Source of the DNA: Anaerolineae bacterium
GTDB lineage: Bacteria; Chloroflexota; Anaerolineae; Aggregatilineales; Phototrophicaceae
NCBI GenBank assembly: GCA_019912965.1
Contig: JAIOHM010000221.1
Span: 53,538 to 117,537, forward strand
Length of the DNA: 64,000 bases
Direction: 5' to 3'
Below the pieces are notes generated by a model. That model did not search any database. It saw only the letters and a list, made by a program, of their open reading frames with translations, and had not been told where the DNA came from. This document shows positions 54,735-63,851 of this stretch, in pieces. Numbering within the stretch: position 1 is the first letter of the stretch; the number at the start of each line of letters is the position of its first letter. Made by a program: the position numbers and the translations under genes.

Positions 54735-56360
54735 ATGGCCTCACCGACGCCCTGGCTGCGACCAAAATGGATCATGTTTGTTGGAATCATGCTACTCACC
54801 ATGGGATTCAGCCTATTGTGGTTGCAGCAAATGCCCGTTGTTGCCCAGGACAGCGTTGATCTTTCTGATGCTGATTACATGGGCGCGGGCGAATGTTCTT
54901 CCTGTCATCGTGAACTTTCACGTACACATGACGACTCGCTCCATGTGCTGACCCTGCAAGATACCTCCCGCGACAAAGACGCTATTCTGGGGGACTTCAA
55001 TCAGGGTGAAGAAACCCGCCAGGTGCTTTTCCCCGACAGTGATGCACCACGCGCTTTTAGCCAGGACGATATCGCATACGTGGTTGGTAGTGGACGCTAT
55101 GTGCAGCGCTATCTGTACGAAGTGGATCGGGATGATTATCGCGTCCTGCCTGCTGAATGGGATGTTACCGCTGGTGCATGGCGACCGCTTAATCTGGCAG
55201 AGGCATGGGAAGACCCGGCCTATGATTGGGAAACAAGCTGTGCATACTGTCACACAACCGGGCTAAATGTCGAACGTGGAAGATGGGAAGACGATGGTGT
55301 GCAGTGTGAGGCCTGTCATGGTCCCGGCAGCATTCATGAGGAATTAGCCAGTGATGCTGGCCGTCGGCCTGATGAAGAGGAATTGCTTGCGATCCGTGCA
55401 GCAATTAACCCGGCGATTGATCCGCAAGTCTGTGGTCAATGTCATAGTCGAGGTCAGAATGCAGATGGCTTGCCCTTCCCGGCGGGATACATCCCCGGCA
55501 CGAATCTGGCAGATGTGTTTAGCCTTGTCACCCTCGACCAGACCGATCATTGGTGGGTAACAGGTCATGCCCGCCAGATGAACATGCAGTACAACGAATG
55601 GATTGATTCAGGTCATGCGACTTCATTGAGTGACCTGCGTCTGGACGATGAGGCCGATGATAGCTGCCTGACATGCCACAGCAGCGACTATAGCTACAAT
55701 ATGCAGTTGGCAGCGGCTATTGAGGCAGGAGATCGTGAAGGCAGCGTACCACAAGCCCTGACATTGGATACAGCACAATTTGGTATCACCTGTGCAGGTT
55801 GCCATAATCCGCACACAGAGTCCGGCCTTGATGCGCTCATGGTCGAGGAAACATATCCGTTATGTACAAGCTGCCACAGCGACAACAATACTGACACCGT
55901 GCATCATCCGGTTCAGGAGATGTTCGAAGGCAGAGACTTCATTGAAGGTGTTTCAGGTTTCACAGGTGTGCATTTTGCAACTGAGAATGGGCCAACCTGC
56001 GCGACCTGTCATCTCCCTCAAGTGCCCGTAGAAGCGGGTGCAGAACGCACGAGCCACACCTTCCAGCCTGTGCTGGCTTTTGATGTAGAAGGGCTTGGCG
56101 ACTCCTGCTCATCATGCCATGAAGAGTCATCGCCCCAGGCAATGGGTCAGCTCATTGCAGCTATCCAGACCGATACACAAGCCCGTATCGAAACTGCCCG
56201 TGCATTAATCAACGAATCTACACCGATATGGGTTGTGCGTGCGCTCGATTTTGTTGAGGGCGATGGAAGCCTCGGCATTCACAACTACAGTTATTCCGAC
56301 GCGCTGCTCGACGCTATTTACGAGGAATTAGGCTTGTATACAGCGGAGGCCGGGCAATAG
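54735..56360 (+). CDS. Exported nine-haem c-type cytochrome
   Basis: A 541-residue protein with an N-terminal membrane segment or uncleaved signal ('KWIMFVGIMLLTMGFSLLWL'). It has nine CxxCH motifs: CSSCH, CAYCH, CEACH, CGQCH, CLTCH, CAGCH, CTSCH, CATCH, CSSCH. No CxxCK is present, so it is not NrfA. The arrangement resembles cytochrome c554-type and MccA/tetrathionate-reductase-like multihaem proteins. ATG at 54735 is chosen with GGAAAGG upstream and gives a normal leader; one 69 bp earlier is possible. First of four genes in one operon with the next cytochrome, FeS and NrfD-like proteins. Confidence 0.88.
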   Translation: MASPTPWLRPKWIMFVGIMLLTMGFSLLWLQQMPVVAQDSVDLSDADYMGAGECSSCHRELSRTHDDSLHVLTLQDTSRDKDAILGDFNQGEETRQVLFPDSDAPRAFSQDDIAYVVGSGRYVQRYLYEVDRDDYRVLPAEWDVTAGAWRPLNLAEAWEDPAYDWETSCAYCHTTGLNVERGRWEDDGVQCEACHGPGSIHEELASDAGRRPDEEELLAIRAAINPAIDPQVCGQCHSRGQNADGLPFPAGYIPGTNLADVFSLVTLDQTDHWWVTGHARQMNMQYNEWIDSGHATSLSDLRLDDEADDSCLTCHSSDYSYNMQLAAAIEAGDREGSVPQALTLDTAQFGITCAGCHNPHTESGLDALMVEETYPLCTSCHSDNNTDTVHHPVQEMFEGRDFIEGVSGFTGVHFATENGPTCATCHLPQVPVEAGAERTSHTFQPVLAFDVEGLGDSCSSCHEESSPQAMGQLIAAIQTDTQARIETARALINESTPIWVVRALDFVEGDGSLGIHNYSYSDALLDAIYEELGLYTAEAGQ

Positions 56361-56379
56361 CCCGGTTAAGGAGATCGAC

Positions 56380-57654
56380 ATGACTGCCGCGAAACGCCGT
56401 CTTATTGGTATTTGCCTGGGCTTGGGAATCACGCTGTTCATTGCTGGCGTCAACATGCTGGTCTCAGTCAGCGCTCAGGATGTCACACCGGAAGCTACTC
56501 CGGAAGCCATCGCGATTTACGATTTGCCATCACAACCCATTGAGCCTACAGGCGACAATGGCTACTGTTTGGTATGCCACAGCCGTCCCTGGAAAACTGT
56601 TACGCTCCAGGATGGCACCATCATGAATCTGTACGTCAACCCCAACACAATGGCTGCTTCAGTCCATGGGGTGAACAGCAGCACCGGATCATTGGGGTGT
56701 CTTGATTGTCACGGCGCAGATTCTTTTCCACACAACGGGCCAACACCCAATGACGAACGGACATACAGGCTTGATTCCGTTGCGATTTGTGCTTCATGCC
56801 ATACCGAAGAAATTGTAGAACTTGAGTCCGGGCTGCATGAAGAGGCCATTCTGGCAGGAAACACTGAGGCGGCAGTTTGTACAGATTGTCATGGGGCACA
56901 TGATGTACAACCGGTTGTTGAAGAGTCTGAACTCATCGCTGGTGTTTGTGGAGATTGTCACACCTCAACCTTGACGGAGTGGCGTGCCAGCGCGCACGTA
57001 GACATTGGCCCCTTAGGTTGTGCAACCTGCCATTCGCCCCACAGTCAGCGGATTCGTGCCGGAGATACAGCCGCGGGATTGTGCCTCAACTGCCATAACG
57101 AGATGCCTGATCTATGGGTACATCAGCAGCACGCCAGTAATGATTTTCCGGTTGCCTGCACAGATTGCCATATGTACACACCAGAACACGCTCAGACAGT
57201 CAATGTTAATCTGTCCGAGACCTTCACAGCTCACACGATGGAACTCACTTCTCTGCCGTGTAACACCTGCCACGAACAACTTATGGTGGATGGAACGTGG
57301 GCGACACTGAGCGGTGACAGCGAAACCCTGCGAACCGAACTGGAAACATTACGCCAAGAATTAGCTACACTGCAAGAAACAAAAGCCGAGCAACCAACAA
57401 GCGAACCCATTACTTTTACCCCACTGCTGCAAGGGTTGATCCTGGGGGTTGGTCTGGGGGCTACCTTCGCAACCATTTTCGTTGTGCGTGGAGCGCAAAC
57501 CTCCTCCCCTGCGCCTGAAACACCCAAGGCATTGGATACACATGGGGTGTCAGACCATCCTGAAAGTAACCCACAACCAGAAGTTTCCCAGCCAACCGAA
57601 AATAGCAACTCGCCGGATACGGACAACACAAGTGATAAAGAGGAATCCTCATGA
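56380..57654 (+). CDS. Membrane-anchored nine-haem c-type cytochrome
   Basis: A 424-residue exported cytochrome. The leader is 'RRLIGICLGLGITLFIAGVN' with a 'VSAQ' end, then a Thr/Pro/Glu-rich linker (VTPEATPEAIA). It has nine CxxCH motifs: CLVCH, CLDCH, CASCH, CTDCH, CGDCH, CATCH, CLNCH, CTDCH, CNTCH. A coiled-coil stretch (about 310-332, 'LRTELETLRQELATLQE') and one C-terminal membrane segment ('LLQGLILGVGLGATFATIFV') follow, with a polar tail. GGAG precedes the ATG at 56380. Its stop overlaps the next gene by 4 bp. It is probably the electron-transfer link between the quinol module and the 541-residue cytochrome. Confidence 0.9.
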   Translation: MTAAKRRLIGICLGLGITLFIAGVNMLVSVSAQDVTPEATPEAIAIYDLPSQPIEPTGDNGYCLVCHSRPWKTVTLQDGTIMNLYVNPNTMAASVHGVNSSTGSLGCLDCHGADSFPHNGPTPNDERTYRLDSVAICASCHTEEIVELESGLHEEAILAGNTEAAVCTDCHGAHDVQPVVEESELIAGVCGDCHTSTLTEWRASAHVDIGPLGCATCHSPHSQRIRAGDTAAGLCLNCHNEMPDLWVHQQHASNDFPVACTDCHMYTPEHAQTVNVNLSETFTAHTMELTSLPCNTCHEQLMVDGTWATLSGDSETLRTELETLRQELATLQETKAEQPTSEPITFTPLLQGLILGVGLGATFATIFVVRGAQTSSPAPETPKALDTHGVSDHPESNPQPEVSQPTENSNSPDTDNTSDKEESS

Positions 57655-58490
57655 GTGAACCGAAACAGGCACCACCGCAGGCTCCCCAAATATCCCGGTT
57701 GCTATCTCGCCGCGAATTTACGACGCTGCTCATCGGTGGTGGATCGAGTTTAGTGCTTGCGGCAACGTTAGCCCAACCTCTGGACACTTTTGTTCGGGAA
57801 ATCCTGCAAGAGCGTGCGACCAATCCTCATGAGGGTGACCCCAGTTATCACTGGGCGATGGTGATTGATCTGGGCAAGTGTATTGGTTGTGATTATTGTG
57901 TCTGGGCTTGTCAGGCAACCAATGATACCCAGGATGATATGCGCTGGAACGTTCGTGTGGAAGATGAAACACCACTAGGGAATATCTTTCACATTACCCG
58001 ACCCTGCCTACACTGCCGTAATGCTCCATGCGTCGAAGTTTGCCCGGTTAGCGCAACCTATCATCGGGCTGATGGGCTGGTCGTGATGGATTACGACAAG
58101 TGTATTGGCTGCCGCTACTGTCAGACTGCCTGCCCCTATAATGCACGCAGTTTTAACTGGGGCGCGCGCGAAGACGAAAACCCGTATGCACCGGAATGGG
58201 GCAAACCAGAAGTCCCACGCCGACCGCGGGGTGTTGTTGAAAAATGTACGTTCTGCATTCATCGCATTGACGCGGGTTTGGCGAACGGATTAATGCCGGG
58301 TGTTCATGAAGAAGCGACGCCTGCCTGTGTAAATGTTTGTCCGGTAACGGCGCGTTACTTTGGCAACCTCAATGATCCAGAAAGCACAGTCGCCAAGATC
58401 ATCAGTTCACAGCCTACGCTGCGTCTCCGAGAAGACCTTGGAACAGAACCGAGTGTCTATTATATTCCGCCGGAAGGTCTGATCTCATGA
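57651..58490 (+). CDS. Exported 4Fe-4S electron-transfer protein (NrfC/HybA/DmsB type)
   Basis: A 279-residue iron-sulfur protein with a twin-arginine-type leader (LSRREFTTLLIGGGSSLVL). Cluster motifs in order: 'CIGCDYCVWACQA', 'CLHCRNAPCVEVCP', 'CIGCRYCQTACPY', and 'CTFCIHRIDAG...ACVNVCP', which are enough for four 4Fe-4S clusters. It would lie outside the membrane and pass electrons between the NrfD-like subunit and the haem proteins. It overlaps the genes on both sides by 4 bp (ATGA). Confidence 0.92.
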   Translation: MSEPKQAPPQAPQISRLLSRREFTTLLIGGGSSLVLAATLAQPLDTFVREILQERATNPHEGDPSYHWAMVIDLGKCIGCDYCVWACQATNDTQDDMRWNVRVEDETPLGNIFHITRPCLHCRNAPCVEVCPVSATYHRADGLVVMDYDKCIGCRYCQTACPYNARSFNWGAREDENPYAPEWGKPEVPRRPRGVVEKCTFCIHRIDAGLANGLMPGVHEEATPACVNVCPVTARYFGNLNDPESTVAKIISSQPTLRLREDLGTEPSVYYIPPEGLIS

Positions 58491-59758
58491 CCACGATGAA
58501 TCCTGTGCAACCTGTTGCACAAAAAACAACACTGCCTATCCAAAGGCTGCGCTTCTCGCCGCAGTTTATCGCCTGGATCGTTCTGCTGGTGATTATGCTC
58601 GGTATTGGCCTAGTCAGCGCCATTCATGTGCTGTTCAATGGTCTAGCGGTTACCAACCTGACTGATGAACTACCGTGGGGATTGTGGATTACCGTTGATC
58701 TGTCATCCATAGGTCTTGGCGCGGGTGCATTTACGCTGTCGGCGGCAGTTTATCTCTTTGGCCTCAAGAAATATGAGGCTATTGCACGGGCTGCCGTGCT
58801 GGTCGGCCTTTTAGGGTATTCCTCGGCGATGCTGGCGTTGTTTGTCGATATTGGACGCTTTGACCGTTTTTATCACCCCATAATCTACTGGAATGTTCAT
58901 TCAGTATTATGGGAAATCACCATGTGCGTCATCTTATACACGACCGTGCTGACAATTGAACTTCTGCCCGTGATCGTCGAGAGCACACCACTCAAACGCA
59001 TACGGCCTCTGATGGCCTTTTCACATTTTCTTCACCGCCTGATGCCGATTGTCGCTCTCTTCGGTATGGGCTTATCATTGCTGCACCAGTCATCTCTTGG
59101 GGCAACCTATGGCATTTTGACGGCGCGCCCTTTCTGGTATTCTCCAAGCGCTCCTGTACAGTTTATCCTGTCAGCAATCGCAGCAGGGGTATCGCTAACG
59201 CTGCTCGTCACGCTCCTCAGCAGTAAGTTAATGAACAAAGAACTGGTACCCGGCGATGTTATTGACGGGGTTGCCCGTTTTGCCGGGTTCGCGTGTTTGG
59301 CCTATCTTTACCTCAAATTGTGGAGTTGGGCTGCAACCAATTACTACAGCCATGTACCGGAACAACAGTTAGGCGCGGAAGTTCTGGCACAAAACACACC
59401 CTATAATTACACCTTCTGGTTTGGGGAGGTGCTGTTTGGGGCGCTCGTTCCGGCCATTTTCCTGTTATGGGGCAGACTGCGTAGAAACCGTAATGCAGTG
59501 ATGCTGGCAGCAGTGATGGTTATCGCTGGTTTGGTGATTAATCGCTGGAATATGACTTTGGCGGGCTTCGTTATCCCGCTTGACTGGTCGCCGGGGGTAC
59601 GCGATGTGTTTCCAATCAATACTTACGAACCAGCAGCAGTGGAATGGGGCGTAGCAATCGGGATCGTTGCCTATAGCTGGTTCGCATTTACATTGGGCGT
59701 GCGTTTTCTCAATCTGTATCCTGCTGCCCGTTCAAGCAATCAACCTTCGCCAGAATAG
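58487..59758 (+). CDS. NrfD/HybB/PsrC-type quinone-interacting membrane subunit
   Basis: A 423-residue polytopic protein with roughly nine to ten hydrophobic segments. It has the family block 'GLVSAIHVLFNGLAVTNLTDELPWGLWITVDL' at the first and second segments, and later 'RFDRFYHPIIYWNVHSVLWEI'. Members bind menaquinol or quinone and exchange electrons with a DmsB-like partner. The length is that of HybB (about 390-400) rather than NrfD (about 320). It is the last gene before a strong terminator. Confidence 0.92.
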   Translation: MTTMNPVQPVAQKTTLPIQRLRFSPQFIAWIVLLVIMLGIGLVSAIHVLFNGLAVTNLTDELPWGLWITVDLSSIGLGAGAFTLSAAVYLFGLKKYEAIARAAVLVGLLGYSSAMLALFVDIGRFDRFYHPIIYWNVHSVLWEITMCVILYTTVLTIELLPVIVESTPLKRIRPLMAFSHFLHRLMPIVALFGMGLSLLHQSSLGATYGILTARPFWYSPSAPVQFILSAIAAGVSLTLLVTLLSSKLMNKELVPGDVIDGVARFAGFACLAYLYLKLWSWAATNYYSHVPEQQLGAEVLAQNTPYNYTFWFGEVLFGALVPAIFLLWGRLRRNRNAVMLAAVMVIAGLVINRWNMTLAGFVIPLDWSPGVRDVFPINTYEPAAVEWGVAIGIVAYSWFAFTLGVRFLNLYPAARSSNQPSPE

Positions 59759-59774
59759 TTTTTCAATCTGCACG

Positions 59775-59816
59775 GTGACCGTGATGTTCTCAGAACATCA
59801 CGGTCACTGTTTTTTG
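59775..59816 (+). terminator. Rho-independent terminator of the multihaem operon
   Basis: GTGACCGTGATGTTCT at 59775-59790 pairs perfectly over 16 bp with AGAACATCACGGTCAC at 59792-59807. A T-run TGTTTTTTG follows. It lies 16 bp after the NrfD-like stop and also faces the end of the luciferase-like gene. Confidence 0.92.
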
Positions 59817-59837
59817 AGATGTGCCGCCTGCAACCCC

Positions 59838-60713
59838 TTAGCCTGTTTTCGGCGGTCCCTGACGGATGCGGGTTTGCATCTGTCGGGTAGACTCTGGCGT
59901 TAAATCCACTTCCCAGCTCAAGCCGAAACGCCAAGGATCAATACCTTCCACCCACCACGTCACACCAACATCAACCAACGGCTTAAGGATAGCGGCAGCT
60001 TTTGCCGGGTCGTCACCGGGGGTTGTGCCACCATGTACCCAATCAAAGGGTGCGCTGAGGTCGGCGCGGTGCTGGTTGATATAGGCCATAATGACTTTCC
60101 AATCGTCAGCAGTCAGCGGTTCCAAACCCCATTTCAGCGGGAAGTAGCCTTCGTTACGGGCAGCACGGCGCTGGGGCGTATGTTTATCCCAATTGCCGCC
60201 CACCCACACCGGGATGCGCGGTTGAACGGGACGCGGCAGGAAGCGGACTTTTTCCATCTGGTAATGCTGGCCGCTGTAGCTGAAGAATTCACCTGTCCAC
60301 AGGCCGCGCAGTATTTCCAACCCCTCGTCCAATTTCCCGGCGCGAATTTTGGCGTTCTGTTCTTCGTGGAAGAAACCATAATCCCACTGTACTGGATCAC
60401 CCAAACCGATGCCGAGTGTCAGCCGCCCGCGTGAAAGTTGATCGAGCGTGGCGGTTTCGCGCGCCAGCTTCCAGGGTCGACGGCGGGCAATCGGCGTGAC
60501 CATTGTTCCCAATCGAATGTGTTGGGTGGTCATGGTACAGGCTGCCAGTGCTACCCAGGGATCAGCGTTGGGATGGAATGATGGGTCGAAGAAAACATGA
60601 TCCCAGATGAAGAAGCCGTCCCACCCAGCGGACTCGGCTTCACGGGCAGTTTCCGCCAGAAAGCGCGGATCAGCAAAATCACCAAAGGGGGGTAACGAGA
60701 TGGCAAAGCGCAT
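59838..60713 (-). CDS. LLM-class flavin- or F420-dependent oxidoreductase
   Basis: A 291-residue TIM-barrel enzyme of the luciferase-like monooxygenase superfamily: 'LAETAREAESAGWDGFFIWDHV', 'HIRLGTMVTPIARRRPWKLARE' and 'LSRGRLTLGIGLGDP', then 'PVQPRIPVWVGGNW'. Whether it uses FMN or F420 cannot be told from these motifs. Monocistronic, convergent with the multihaem operon. The substrate is unknown. Confidence 0.88.
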   Translation of the reverse strand: MRFAISLPPFGDFADPRFLAETAREAESAGWDGFFIWDHVFFDPSFHPNADPWVALAACTMTTQHIRLGTMVTPIARRRPWKLARETATLDQLSRGRLTLGIGLGDPVQWDYGFFHEEQNAKIRAGKLDEGLEILRGLWTGEFFSYSGQHYQMEKVRFLPRPVQPRIPVWVGGNWDKHTPQRRAARNEGYFPLKWGLEPLTADDWKVIMAYINQHRADLSAPFDWVHGGTTPGDDPAKAAAILKPLVDVGVTWWVEGIDPWRFGLSWEVDLTPESTRQMQTRIRQGPPKTG

Positions 60714-61004
60714 GAGCAGCCTCCAGTTATCAGTTTACGGTTATTTGTTGTTGGTTGTGGGCGTTGATGATTGAATTCATTATGATCGGAAATGAGCCGT
60801 AAAATTCCCCCAAAATGTGGCGCGGTGGAGGGACTTGCGATAGAATACTTTATCAACATGCGGGAAATTTCGCCCGCAGCGCCCCCGGCCAGCTTTCCCC
60901 ATTGCCGCCTGATAAAACCCGTGATCCCCGATTTGTTGAACTTATACTGCTATTTAGTGGTATAGGGGTATACTCGTTTTTCACCAGTAAAGGTCTAATC
61001 AATT

Positions 61005-61988
61005 ATGGATATTCGACGCTGGGCACTGGCTTTGTTGATGGCAGTGCTGATGGTTGGGGCTGCCTATGCACAGGATGTAACGCCGGAATTGACACCCGAA
61101 GTAACGGCTGAGGCAACACCTGAGTCAACGCCCGTAGTGATGGAATTTCCCGGCCCCGGGAGTTACACCGTGCGCCAAACATTTGGCGAAGTGGAGCGCA
61201 GCTACCGCATTTATATCCCGGCTAATTATGCTGAGGGTGATGAGGCTGTAGCGCTGATTATCGTGATGCACGGCGCGGGCGGAACAGGCGCAGGCATTGA
61301 ATCGTTTTCGGGATTTAACGAACTCTCGGAGCAGGAAGGTTTCATCGTTATTTATCCTAATGGGGTGGATAATGTGTGGGCGGATGGTCGGGATGGCGAT
61401 CCGCGTGTGGGTGTTCAAGATGATGTAGGTTATCTGGCGCGCGTGATCGAACTTTTGAAGCAGAGCTTACGCATTGATCCGGCGCGAATTTATGCCACCG
61501 GGCATTCGATGGGTGGGTTCATGGCGTTCCGGTTAGCCTGCGAACTGCCAGATCAAATCGCGGCGATTGCCCCGGTCGCGGCTACGTTCCCGAATTACTT
61601 GCGTGAGGAATGTGCCGATTCGCCACCTGTGCCGATGCTGATGGCTCATGGGACGGATGATAACATCGTGCCCTGGGCCGGGGTTCCAATTGGCTATTTT
61701 TCAGCGGGCGAATCGTTAGGTTTCTGGGCGATCCATAACGAATGTGCGACGCGAGACCCCATCACTGCACTGGAAGATATTGACCCGGATGATGGGACGT
61801 TTGTGCTGCGGGAAGGTTATACAGATTGTGCTGAAGGGGCAGATGTGCAGCTTTACGGGGTGTATCACGGCGGGCATACGTGGCCGGGGCATGTTATCGG
61901 CGTGTCCTTTGAGCTGGGGTTAACGTCAAAGGATCTGGATGCAACGGCGGTGATCTGGGAATTTTTTAAGGAACATCCATTCGCCTGA
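61005..61988 (+). CDS. Exported alpha/beta-hydrolase, PHB depolymerase/feruloyl esterase (LpqC) type
   Basis: A 327-residue secreted esterase. The signal peptide is MDIRRWALALLMAVLMVGAAYAQ, followed by a Thr/Glu/Pro-rich linker (TPELTPEVTAEATPEST). The hydrolase core has 'VMHGAGGTGAGIES' (oxyanion side), nucleophile S168 in GHSMGG, the acid at D218/D219 in 'MAHGTDDNIVPW', and the His in 'YHGGHTWPG' (H291). It cleaves esters in polysaccharide side chains or polyhydroxyalkanoates in the extracytoplasmic space. Monocistronic. Confidence 0.9.
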   Translation: MDIRRWALALLMAVLMVGAAYAQDVTPELTPEVTAEATPESTPVVMEFPGPGSYTVRQTFGEVERSYRIYIPANYAEGDEAVALIIVMHGAGGTGAGIESFSGFNELSEQEGFIVIYPNGVDNVWADGRDGDPRVGVQDDVGYLARVIELLKQSLRIDPARIYATGHSMGGFMAFRLACELPDQIAAIAPVAATFPNYLREECADSPPVPMLMAHGTDDNIVPWAGVPIGYFSAGESLGFWAIHNECATRDPITALEDIDPDDGTFVLREGYTDCAEGADVQLYGVYHGGHTWPGHVIGVSFELGLTSKDLDATAVIWEFFKEHPFA

Positions 61989-62018
61989 GCATTTGGTGAG
62001 GGGGAGTAGACAATCGTT

Positions 62019-62034
62019 TGTAAAATAAGTCACA
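62019..62034. promoter_or_regulatory. TGTAA-N6-TCACA site before the FAD oxidoreductase gene
   Basis: TGTAAAATAAGTCACA matches 9 of 10 half-site positions of TGTGA-N6-TCACA. The 18-bp form at 62018-62035 matches 12 of 14 Rex-consensus positions. It lies 37-53 bp before the ATG at 62072, inside the expected promoter. Confidence 0.4.
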
Positions 62035-62071
62035 ATAGAAACAACAGGATGGTTTAGAGGAATTGTGGCTT

Positions 62072-63355
62072 ATGGATTACGATGTGATTATTGTGGGCGG
62101 GCGTCCGGCGGGTTCGACGCTGGCGGCACGGCTCGGCGCACAGCATTTGAAAGTCCTGCTGTTGGAACGGGCGGCGATGCCTTCGCTCCCGGCGGCTTCT
62201 TCCCCCATCATTTATTCCCCAGCGTTGAAACTGCTGGATGAAATCGGCGCGCCTGAAGATGAGTATGCCCATCATACGCCTCCCATCCGGCGGGTGATCG
62301 GTCATGCGGCGGGTTTTTCGGCGGTTATCCCGATTCCAGAGGCGCACGGACGAGATTACGCCTATGCGATTGATCGGGCGCGTTTCGATCATGCTCTATG
62401 GACACATGCCCAGCGGTTTAACACGGTCACAGCGCGGGATAATTTCAATGTGACCGAACTGCTGTGGGACGGTGATCGGGTAGTCGGCATCGTCGGCAGC
62501 GCCGGGAAACATGCGCCAGAAGAACGGATTACCGCGCGTTTGGTGATTGGGGCGGACGGGCGGTTTAGCGTGGTGGCCCGTAAGACGAACGCGGCTGAAC
62601 ATGATGTGCATAACGAAAATCCGACTTCCTTGTATTACGCTTACTGGAAAAATGTGCGTCCTTATGATGAACATGGCCCGGCTGCGGTGGCTTACGAGGG
62701 CGGCGTGGGTTACGGGTTTCTGGTGATGGACAGCGCCGACGGCAGGACGGGAATCACGTTTGAGGGGCAGGCGGATTTACTCAACCCTGAACCGGGGAAA
62801 ATCACCGCGTTTTATCTCGATCTGGTGAATAGTAATCCGCATATCCGGGCGCGGATTGCTGAGGCGGAAATGGTGACCGATGTTCACGGAATGCGGCGTA
62901 TCGGCAATCTGTATCGTCAGCCGGGGGGCGAGGGTTGGGCGCTGGTGGGCGATGCTTATCATCAACATGATCCTTTAGATGGACAGGGGATTTTTAACGC
63001 GCTGTTCACGGCGAAGGCGCTGGCTCAGGCGGTGCGGAGTTGGAATCACGGTCAAAAAATCTGGACACACGCCTTAGCGGATTACGACGAAACTACCCGA
63101 ATCAAGACTTATGGGATGTATAAACGGACGCTCGATCAGGTACGGCAAAATCTTTACAGCCCGGCACAGGTTCCCGGTTGGGCGCTGAACGGCATCCGGT
63201 GGGTGATGGAAGACCCGGCGATGCATTGGCTGATGGGGCAAATGCTGACGCGGCAGCTTCCGGCGGAGGTGGTTACTTTGTTGACTCCCGGCGTAGCGGT
63301 GGGGGCGATGATGCGCGGTTCGCTGCGGGATTTGCGGAAGATGGTTGGGTTTTAG
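62072..63355 (+). CDS. FAD-dependent oxidoreductase (UbiH/geranylgeranyl reductase-like)
   Basis: A 427-residue flavoprotein. The N-terminal dinucleotide fold is 'DYDVIIVGGRPAGSTLAARLG' with GGRPAG in place of the more usual GxGPAG. 'LVIGADGRFSVVARKT' (DG motif) and 'GWALVGDAYHQHDPLDGQGIFNALFTA' (GD motif) are those of class A flavoprotein monooxygenases and related reductases. ATG at 62072 places the fold at the N-terminus; an upstream start adds three residues. The likely substrates are lipids, polyprenyls or aromatics, not resolvable here. Confidence 0.85.
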   Translation: MDYDVIIVGGRPAGSTLAARLGAQHLKVLLLERAAMPSLPAASSPIIYSPALKLLDEIGAPEDEYAHHTPPIRRVIGHAAGFSAVIPIPEAHGRDYAYAIDRARFDHALWTHAQRFNTVTARDNFNVTELLWDGDRVVGIVGSAGKHAPEERITARLVIGADGRFSVVARKTNAAEHDVHNENPTSLYYAYWKNVRPYDEHGPAAVAYEGGVGYGFLVMDSADGRTGITFEGQADLLNPEPGKITAFYLDLVNSNPHIRARIAEAEMVTDVHGMRRIGNLYRQPGGEGWALVGDAYHQHDPLDGQGIFNALFTAKALAQAVRSWNHGQKIWTHALADYDETTRIKTYGMYKRTLDQVRQNLYSPAQVPGWALNGIRWVMEDPAMHWLMGQMLTRQLPAEVVTLLTPGVAVGAMMRGSLRDLRKMVGF

Positions 63356-63442
63356 TTATCGGTTTTTGGTTTTTAGTTATTGGTAAAAACCAAAACGATG
63401 TCGTCAATGTCAGAGGAGTCAATAGTCATTAGCCGGTTTTAA

Positions 63443-63533
63443 GTTGCCAGTTGCCAGTTTCCAGAAAATACAGGTCAGTTTACGCGAATGGTGGCGGCGG
63501 CACGGTGGCGGAATAGTTTTGGCCGCCACTGCG
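63443..63533. repeat. Duplicated intergenic unit, copy A
   Basis: 'gttgccagtttccagaaaat' + acag + a GGCGGCGGC array, ending in TTGGCCGCCACT. The order and many bases recur at 63767-63851. Confidence 0.6.
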
Positions 63534-63577
63534 GTTTTTAGTTGTCAGTTTACAGTTATCGGTTTACAGAAAATCAC

Positions 63578-63615
63578 CTCACCCCCAGCCCCTCTCCAAT
63601 TTGGAGAGGGGAGCA
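63578..63615. repeat. Dispersed C-rich hairpin repeat, copy 2
   Basis: 'cacccccagcccctctcc' pairs with 'ggagaggggagc' over CCCCTCTCC / GGAGAGGGG around AATTT. Same design as the element at 4671-4713. Confidence 0.65.
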
Positions 63616-63766
63616 AGATGGCGGCGATTGCGATTGCGAAAATGGGTTTGCGCGCAAAGGGCGGGATTGTCGTCGGTGTCGTCGTCGTCATCGGACAGAT
63701 TTGGGCGACAAAAGTATTGCGACGATTCGGGATTGGGCTGCCGCTGCAATACCTGCTGAATAGCTA

Positions 63767-63851
63767 CCAGTTACGGGTTTCCAGTTTCCAGAAAATACAG
63801 GGAAAGTGGCGGCGGCGGCGGCGCGGTGACGAAAAGGATTTGGCCGCCACT
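63767..63851. repeat. Duplicated intergenic unit, copy B
   Basis: 'gtttccagtttccagaaaat' + acag + a longer GGCGGCGGC array, ending in TTGGCCGCCACT, parallel to copy A at 63443 with small changes in the middle. Confidence 0.6.

Noticed and set aside
54735..57654. NrfA-type ammonia-forming nitrite reductase
   Set aside because: No CxxCK active-site motif in either cytochrome, and both have nine CxxCH instead of four plus one.
54735..59758. Alternative complex III
   Set aside because: No ActB-type fusion of a molybdopterin-like domain with FeS clusters, only one NrfD-type gene, and no ActD-F partners.
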